Below, piece after piece: positions 59,346 through 64,000 of a stretch of 64,000 nt of DNA. Within the stretch, counting starts at the first letter, position 1; every line of letters starts with the position of its first letter. Under the pieces are notes generated by a model. The model did not search any database and was not told where the DNA came from. It saw only the letters and a program-made list of their open reading frames with translations. Origin of the DNA: DAOTVC01 sp034437215 (GTDB taxonomy: Bacteria; Chloroflexota; Anaerolineae; B4-G1; SLSP01); contig DAOTVC010000079.1 of the NCBI GenBank assembly GCA_034437215.1, positions 1 through 64,000 on the forward strand, read 5' to 3'. Position numbers and translations under genes: made by a program.

Positions 59346-62072
59346 GTGATTCCTGAAGCGCTACACCTACGGAACTTTCTTTCGCACGTCTCCACCGATC
59401 TCGATCTGCGGGGCGTGCACCTGGCTTGTCTCGTCGGCGCGAACGGAGCGGGGAAGTCCTCTCTGCTCGATGCCATCACCTGGGTAGCCTGGGGGCGCTC
59501 CCGAGCCTCCTACGGTCACGACGAGGACCTCATCTACCACGGTGAACGGGAGCTGGAGGTGGAGTACGTCTTCCGCATGCCCTACCAGGGGGGTCAGGAG
59601 CGCCGCTTCCGCATTCTGCGACGCCGGGAGCTGCGGGGCCGGCGTTCTACCACCTCCGTGCTCGACTTCCAGATCCAGGGGGACGGTGGTTGGCGTTCGC
59701 TCAACGGCAACACGATGCGCGAGACGCAGAATCGCATCAGCGAGTACATCGGCCTCGACTACGATACCTTCGTCAACTCTGCCTACCTCCGGCAGGGGCA
59801 TGCCGACGAATTCACCGTGCAGACGCCCACCGAGCGCAAGCGGGTGCTCAGCGCCATTCTCGGTCTGGAGCGCTGGGATGAGTACCTCGACCGGGTGAAG
59901 CAGCGGCTGGCGGAGACCCAGGGGGAGTTGGACGGCCTGGACCGCCGGCTGGAGGAGATCGAGGCTGAGTTGGCGCGGCGCGCGGCGTACCAAGCGACCC
60001 TGAAGAGTGCCGAGGATGAGTCTGCCGCGGCGGCCCTCGCTCTGGAGAAGATCCAGGCGCGGGTCAACGACCTGACCCGGCTGCAGGAACAGGCGCGCTC
60101 CATCCAACGCCAGATTGAGGACTTCGAGAGGCGGGTGGGTGAGGAGGAGGAGCGCCTTGCGGCGCTGCAACGCGAGGAGGTGGAGCACCGGCAGCGGCGG
60201 GACGACTACCGGGCGCGCATCGGGGCCGCGGAGGAGATCGAGACGCGCTACCGGGCCTATCAGCAGGCGCTCCAGGAGGAGCGCAGCTGGGGCGAGAAGC
60301 TGGGACAGGCCGCTCGCCTGCAGGAGGAGAAGGCCAAGTGGGAGCGAACCATCGCTGGGGCCGCCGAGGCTCTCCGGGAGACGCTCCGCAAGCGCGAGCA
60401 GGGGGCGCAGCGCCTGGAGCGGGCGCTCGATGGCCTGCGCGCTCAGATCGAGCAGCAGGTGGGTGATCTGCAGGGGCGTATCCAGACGTTGCAGGAGCGT
60501 CTCTTGGGCAAGGAACGCAGCGCCGAGCTGGAGGAGGTCGAGGGGCGGTTGGCCTACCTGGGACAGATGGAGGAGGTGCTGGAGCAGGCTCGCAGCGACC
60601 TGCAGGAGAACAGCGTCGAGCGCAGTCGTCTCCGGGAGCGCAACCGGCAGCTGAAGGCGCTCATGGACGACACGAAGAAGAACCTCGACGACTTGGCGGA
60701 GTCCGAGGCCAGCTGCCCTCTCTGTCGTCAGCCCCTCTCCCCGGAGCACCATGAACGTCTTCTGGAGGAGATCGAGAGCGAGGGGCGGGCGATGGGGGAC
60801 GAATTTCGCGCTAACCAGCTCCGCCTGCGGGATCTGCAGGAGCTGGACGGCTCCCTCACCGGTCAGATCCGGGAGCAGGAGCGCCTCTTGCTCGAGCGCC
60901 CCATCGTCGAGGCCAAGATCGCACGTCTGCGCCAACAGCAGGAGCAGGCGGAGGAGGCCTCGGAGCGCATCACGGCTCTGCAGGAGGAGGTCGCTGCGCT
61001 GCAGGAGCGGTTGGCGCAGGAGACCTACGGTGCCGAAGAGCGAGCGCAGCTTATCCAATTGCGTAAGGAGCTCGTCGCGTTGCAGGCGCAGCTCGAGAGG
61101 CAGGACTTCGCCGCCGACGCGCGAGCTGCCCTGGACGTCGTGTTGGAGGAGTTGCGGGAGCTGGGTTACGACGCCGCGGCCCACGAGGCTTTGAAGGCGC
61201 GGGTGCGGGCGCTGGCCCCGGCGGAGGCCGACTACCGGGAGTTGGAGAAGGCCCGGGTCGGCGTGCAGGGGGAGATCGAGGCCCTCAAGCGGGTGGCCCT
61301 GGAGGTCACGGCCCAGGAGACGCGCATCTCCCAGCTCGCGCGGCAGCAGGAGGAGCAGGAGGAGGCCCTGGAGGCTCTGCAGCCTCGTCTGGCGGAGGCG
61401 GCAGAGCTGGCGCGGTCGCTTCAGGCGGCACGGACCCGGGAGGCTGAAGCCCGTCACCGGGTGGGAGCTGCGCGCCAGACACTGGCGGCGCTCGACACCC
61501 AGGAGCGGCGGCTCAAGCGCTTCCGCGAGGAGCGGAAGGGGCTCGCCGACAAGATCACTCTCTACGGTGACCTCAAGGAGGCCTTCGGCGTCAACGGTAT
61601 CCCGGCCATGATCATCGAGCACACGTTGCCCGAGCTGGAGCGGGAGGCCAACCGCATCCTCGAGCAGCTCACCAACGGGCGGATGCACGTCCGCTTCGAG
61701 ACCCAGAAGGAGACCAAGGCCGGGGACGTTCGAGAGACGCTGGACATCATTATCAGCGACGAACAGGGGACCCGGCCTTACGAGAACTTCTCGGGTGGCG
61801 AGCAATTTCGCGTCAACTTCGCCATCCGGGTGGCCCTCTCGCGCCTTCTGGCCCGGCGAGCAGGGGTGCAGCTGCGCTCCCTCTTCGTCGATGAGGGCTT
61901 CGGCACCCTGGACGCTGACGGTCGGCGCCGTCTGGTGGAGGCCGTGAAGGCCGTGCAGGACGACTTCAACCTGATCCTCGTCATCACTCACATTGAAGAG
62001 CTTCAGGACGCCTTCCCTGTGCGCATCCAGGTCACCAAGAACGATCTGGGGTCGCAGGTAGCGGTGATCTGA
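59346..62072 (+). CDS. sbcC: SbcC/Rad50-like SMC ATPase
   Basis: This 908-aa protein has the N-terminal P-loop LVGANGAGKSSLLDAITW, two long coiled-coil arms and a zinc hook CPLCRQPL near residue 455. The C-terminal ABC signature is FSGGEQFRVNFAI, with Walker B LFVDEGFGTLD. It would act with an SbcD/Mre11 nuclease in DNA end processing, but no sbcD is within the window; the genes upstream are rlmE and hflX. The start is GTG at 59346 with no strong Shine-Dalgarno, and 76 bases separate it from rlmE. The coiled coil explains the long open frame on the opposite strand. Confidence 0.92.
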   Translation: MIPEALHLRNFLSHVSTDLDLRGVHLACLVGANGAGKSSLLDAITWVAWGRSRASYGHDEDLIYHGERELEVEYVFRMPYQGGQERRFRILRRRELRGRRSTTSVLDFQIQGDGGWRSLNGNTMRETQNRISEYIGLDYDTFVNSAYLRQGHADEFTVQTPTERKRVLSAILGLERWDEYLDRVKQRLAETQGELDGLDRRLEEIEAELARRAAYQATLKSAEDESAAAALALEKIQARVNDLTRLQEQARSIQRQIEDFERRVGEEEERLAALQREEVEHRQRRDDYRARIGAAEEIETRYRAYQQALQEERSWGEKLGQAARLQEEKAKWERTIAGAAEALRETLRKREQGAQRLERALDGLRAQIEQQVGDLQGRIQTLQERLLGKERSAELEEVEGRLAYLGQMEEVLEQARSDLQENSVERSRLRERNRQLKALMDDTKKNLDDLAESEASCPLCRQPLSPEHHERLLEEIESEGRAMGDEFRANQLRLRDLQELDGSLTGQIREQERLLLERPIVEAKIARLRQQQEQAEEASERITALQEEVAALQERLAQETYGAEERAQLIQLRKELVALQAQLERQDFAADARAALDVVLEELRELGYDAAAHEALKARVRALAPAEADYRELEKARVGVQGEIEALKRVALEVTAQETRISQLARQQEEQEEALEALQPRLAEAAELARSLQAARTREAEARHRVGAARQTLAALDTQERRLKRFREERKGLADKITLYGDLKEAFGVNGIPAMIIEHTLPELEREANRILEQLTNGRMHVRFETQKETKAGDVRETLDIIISDEQGTRPYENFSGGEQFRVNFAIRVALSRLLARRAGVQLRSLFVDEGFGTLDADGRRRLVEAVKAVQDDFNLILVITHIEELQDAFPVRIQVTKNDLGSQVAVI

Positions 62073-62184
62073 GCGTCTTCGGCTGAGGCGCAAAACCGTT
62101 CTTGGGTGGTTCACCCTCCCGGCGGGCGAAGATGACTATCCGACTAGGCGCCTGATGACCAAGCGATCATTTGAGGAGGTAGCC

Positions 62185-62637
62185 ATGTGGAAGGACTTCA
62201 AAGAGTTTGCCATGAAGGGCAACGTCGTCGATCTCGCCGTGGGTATCATCATCGGTGCGGCCTTCAACAGCATCGTCAACTCCCTCGTCGAGGACATCAT
62301 CATGCCGCCCATCGGGCTGCTGCTGCAGGGGGTGGATTTCACCAACCTCTTTATCGATCTCTCGGGGGAGGGGTACGGGACGCTGGCGGCGGCGCGCGAG
62401 GCAGGCGCGGCAACCATCAACTACGGCATCTTCATCAACAACGTGCTGAATTTCCTGATCATAGCCTTGGTCGTCTACCTGCTCGTCACCTGGGTCAATC
62501 GGGTGCGCCGCGGTGAGGAGGAGGCCCCCGCAGAGCCCACGACGAAGGAGTGTCCCGTCTGCTTCACCGTCATCCCCATCAAGGCGCATCGCTGCCCCAA
62601 CTGCACATCGGAGCTGGTGGAGGCGCCCGCCGCGTAG
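62185..62637 (+). CDS. mscL: Large-conductance mechanosensitive channel MscL with C-terminal zinc ribbon
   Basis: This 150-aa protein has the MscL start WKDFKEFAMKGNVVDLAVGI and first helix IIIGAAFNSIVNSLVEDIIM, an external loop and a second helix (FLIIALVVYLLVTWV). In place of the usual helical bundle, the tail carries a ribbon-type CPVCFTVIPIKAHRCPNC (two CxxC pairs). The channel opens under membrane tension to release solutes. The ATG at 62185 has GAGGAGGTAG upstream; a longer frame from 62155 is less likely. A terminator follows. Confidence 0.93.
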   Translation: MWKDFKEFAMKGNVVDLAVGIIIGAAFNSIVNSLVEDIIMPPIGLLLQGVDFTNLFIDLSGEGYGTLAAAREAGAATINYGIFINNVLNFLIIALVVYLLVTWVNRVRRGEEEAPAEPTTKECPVCFTVIPIKAHRCPNCTSELVEAPAA

Positions 62638-62660
62638 CGAAGCACCTTTTGGTCGACAGA

Positions 62661-62690
62661 CGCCCCCGGGAGCCCCCCGGGGGCGTTCTG
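62661..62690. terminator. Terminator after mscL
   Basis: CGCCCCCGGG and CCCGGGGGCG make a 10-bp stem around a 5-base loop, followed by TTCTG on the plus strand. It lies between the convergent mscL and phzF genes. Confidence 0.75.
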
Positions 62691-62728
62691 CTCTCCATCC
62701 TTGACCGGCTACGTTCGGCCTACTCCCT

Positions 62729-63574
62729 TCACTCGGGCAGCTGCAGCTCACCGCGCACGACGACCACCGCTTTGCCGCCGATGGACACGCGCCCCCCGTC
62801 CAGAAGCGCGACGTGGAGCTCTCCGCCCCGTGCCGAGGCCTGGTAGGCCAACATTTCCTGCCGACCGAGCAGCTGTCCCCAGTACGGACCGAGGACGGTG
62901 TGGGCGGAGCCCGTGACGGGGTCCTCCTCGATGCCCACCCAAGGGGCGAAGTAGCGGGAGATGAAGTCGTAGGGTGGCTCGCTGCGAGCGGTGACGATGG
63001 CGCCGTGGATCTCGGTCTGGTCGGTCAGCGCCAGAACGCGAGCGAAGTCGGGCTCCAAGGCTTGTACATCGTCGGCGCTCTCCAGGTGGATGAGGAGATT
63101 GTTCGTCTGCGGCGCGTAGTACACCGCCTCCACCTCGTAGTCCTGCAGCAGGTCCCGAATGCGATCGGGCGACTTGTAGGGGTGGGGTGGATCGGCGGGA
63201 AAGTTCAGAGCGATCCCCGTCTCACTGCGGCGGGCGGTGAGGGTGCCGCTCAACGTCTCGAAGTGGAGGGTGTCCGTCGCCACACCCACCTCGCGGAAAA
63301 GGACCGCCGCCGTCGCCAAGGTGCCGTGGCCGCAGAGGCGCACCTCGACCTGGGGGGTGAACCAGCGGAGGGCGAAGGTGTTCGCGTCCTGCCACGTCTC
63401 TTGCTGGAGGGGGTGGACGAAGGCCGTCTCGGAGAGATTCATCTCCGCGGCGATGGCCCGCAGCGTCTCCCCGGGGAGGGGGCTCTCCAGGAGGCAGACG
63501 GCCGCCGGATTGCCCCTGAAGGGCTCGCTGGTGAAAGCGTCTACTTGGTATAGGGGAAGGGTTCGATGGCTCAT
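62729..63574 (-). CDS. PhzF-family epimerase/isomerase
   Basis: This 281-aa protein matches PhzF by YQVDAFTSEPFRGNPAAVCLL, the catalytic Glu in MNLSETAFVHP, LCGHGTLATAAVLF and EDPVTGSAHTVLGPYW. PhzF-like enzymes isomerise small amino-acid-like molecules. No phenazine genes are nearby, so the substrate is unknown. The ATG at 63574 has GGAGGAAT upstream. Confidence 0.92.
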   Translation of the reverse strand: MSHRTLPLYQVDAFTSEPFRGNPAAVCLLESPLPGETLRAIAAEMNLSETAFVHPLQQETWQDANTFALRWFTPQVEVRLCGHGTLATAAVLFREVGVATDTLHFETLSGTLTARRSETGIALNFPADPPHPYKSPDRIRDLLQDYEVEAVYYAPQTNNLLIHLESADDVQALEPDFARVLALTDQTEIHGAIVTARSEPPYDFISRYFAPWVGIEEDPVTGSAHTVLGPYWGQLLGRQEMLAYQASARGGELHVALLDGGRVSIGGKAVVVVRGELQLPE

Positions 63575-63674
63575 ATTCCTCCTCTAAAGGCAAGTTAAAG
63601 GTTTGAACGTTGAAAGGGGAAAGTTAGTTTTAGCTTTCGGGCTGGATTATGGGCACAAGCAGCACAACTTTCCC

Positions 63675-63724
63675 TGATTCCTGATTCGTGATTCCTGATT
63701 CGTAATTCCTGATTCGTGATTAAT
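63675..63724. repeat. 14-base tandem repeat
   Basis: The unit TGATTCCTGATTCG occurs twice exactly (63675-63702), a third time with one change (63703-63716), and begins a fourth time. Each unit also holds two short TGATTC halves. It lies in the non-coding gap between the phzF start and the RNA methyltransferase stop. Confidence 0.85.
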
Positions 63725-63737
63725 GCCCCTCCTCTTC

Positions 63738-64000
63738 TCAACGACTGAAGAGTGCCACGTTCTCGATGTGGTAGGTCTGGGGGAACATGTCCACCGGTTG
63801 GACCCACTCCAGTGTGTAGCCGTAGCGCACCAATCGGCGGGCGTCGCGGGCCAGGGTCGCCGGGTCGCAGGAGACGTAGGCGATGCGCCTGGGCTTCATG
63901 GCGGCGAGAGCGTCCAGGGCCTCCTTCTCCAGCCCTCCGCGTGGGGGATCGAGGACGGCGGCGTCCACGTCGTGTTCGACCTCGTCGAGCGCCTCTTCGA
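63738..64000 (-). CDS. TrmA/RlmD-type RNA (uracil-5)-methyltransferase, C-terminal part
   Basis: Only the last 87 codons are inside the window; the gene continues past the right edge. The fragment has AAVLDPPRGGLEKEAL, the catalytic Cys in IAYVSCDPATLARDARRL and the ending VQPVDMFPQTYHIENVALFSR in pieces. These are the C-terminal motifs of the TrmA/RlmC/RlmD family, which makes 5-methyluridine in rRNA or tRNA. RlmD-like (RumA) is the most likely member, but this cannot be settled from the fragment. Confidence 0.88.
   Translation of the reverse strand, partial: EEALDEVEHDVDAAVLDPPRGGLEKEALDALAAMKPRRIAYVSCDPATLARDARRLVRYGYTLEWVQPVDMFPQTYHIENVALFSR

Noticed and set aside
59367..62114. 915-codon open frame on the minus strand opposite the SbcC-like gene
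   Set aside because: It mirrors the codon pattern of a GC-rich coiled-coil gene and has no recognisable domain, while the plus-strand protein has all Rad50/SbcC motifs.
63595..63807. 70-codon minus-strand frame through the 14-base tandem repeat
   Set aside because: It overlaps the end of the RNA methyltransferase gene and reads through repeats; no ribosome site or motif supports it.

Overview
The window looks like a chromosomal segment of a member of the Chloroflexota, probably Anaerolineae-like. This is inferred from family content, not from a marker-gene tree. The supporting features are an ECF sigma factor paired with a DUF5667 membrane protein, extracytoplasmic proteins with long Thr-Pro linkers, GerW/YtfJ-like and SpoVS proteins without other sporulation genes, a Tad/Flp pilus operon with no secretin gene, and several NarL- and OmpR-type two-component systems. 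The DNA is GC-rich and gene-dense. GTG and TTG starts are common, Shine-Dalgarno sites (GGAGG-like) are strong, and sigma70-like promoters are easy to see.

Layout. 1-4.2 kb: the N-terminal part of a TadE-like pseudopilin gene, a sigma/DUF5667 pair, then a leftward GerW-like / GerW / PgeF cluster. 4.4-8.5 kb: a MoeA fused to a periplasmic-binding-protein-like domain, a Thr-Pro-linked surface protein and an FAD oxidoreductase. 8.6-16.4 kb: a DegU/DegS-like pair followed by tad genes cpaB, cpaE (receiver-ParA), cpaF, tadB and tadC. 16.5-24.2 kb: comF, hpf, lon, folC, tsaD and an M24 peptidase. 24.3-26.8 kb: a leftward phasin / 95-aa / 41-aa membrane protein / UbiB-type kinase cluster. 26.9-31.9 kb: a glycosyltransferase, a pseudouridine synthase, spoVS, holB, a THEP1-like NTPase, ssrA (tmRNA) and a sugar-phosphate isomerase-like protein. 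32.3-37.4 kb: a GAF methionine sulfoxide reductase, rubredoxin, a secreted repeat protein, a 57-aa basic protein and an OmpR-type regulator with a receiver-GAF-histidine kinase.

38-50.7 kb is dominated by peptide/solute ABC transport. One complete five-gene operon (binding protein, two permeases, two ATPases) is followed by a lipoprotein/membrane protein, then a second permease pair and a convergent second binding protein with no ATPases of its own. 51-57 kb is a leftward series: FemABX-like transferase, epimerase, YihY, SsnA-like amidohydrolase, TrmD, a second ECF sigma and a 98-aa protein. 57.3-64 kb holds hflX, rlmE, an sbcC/rad50-like gene, mscL with a C-terminal zinc ribbon, phzF and the C-terminal end of a TrmA/RlmD-type RNA methyltransferase.

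The least ordinary signals are as follows. A short interspersed repeat family has at least three related copies, one bounded by imperfect terminal inverted repeats. There is a compound palindrome near ssrA. A second, shortened GerW-like gene lies beside gerW. The phasin-to-UbiB-kinase cluster contains two small uncharacterised proteins. A 12-codon leader ORF with a near-ideal Shine-Dalgarno sequence precedes the main ABC operon. Several genes are too short for routine ORF calling. I found no CRISPR array, prophage, transposase or obvious genomic island.
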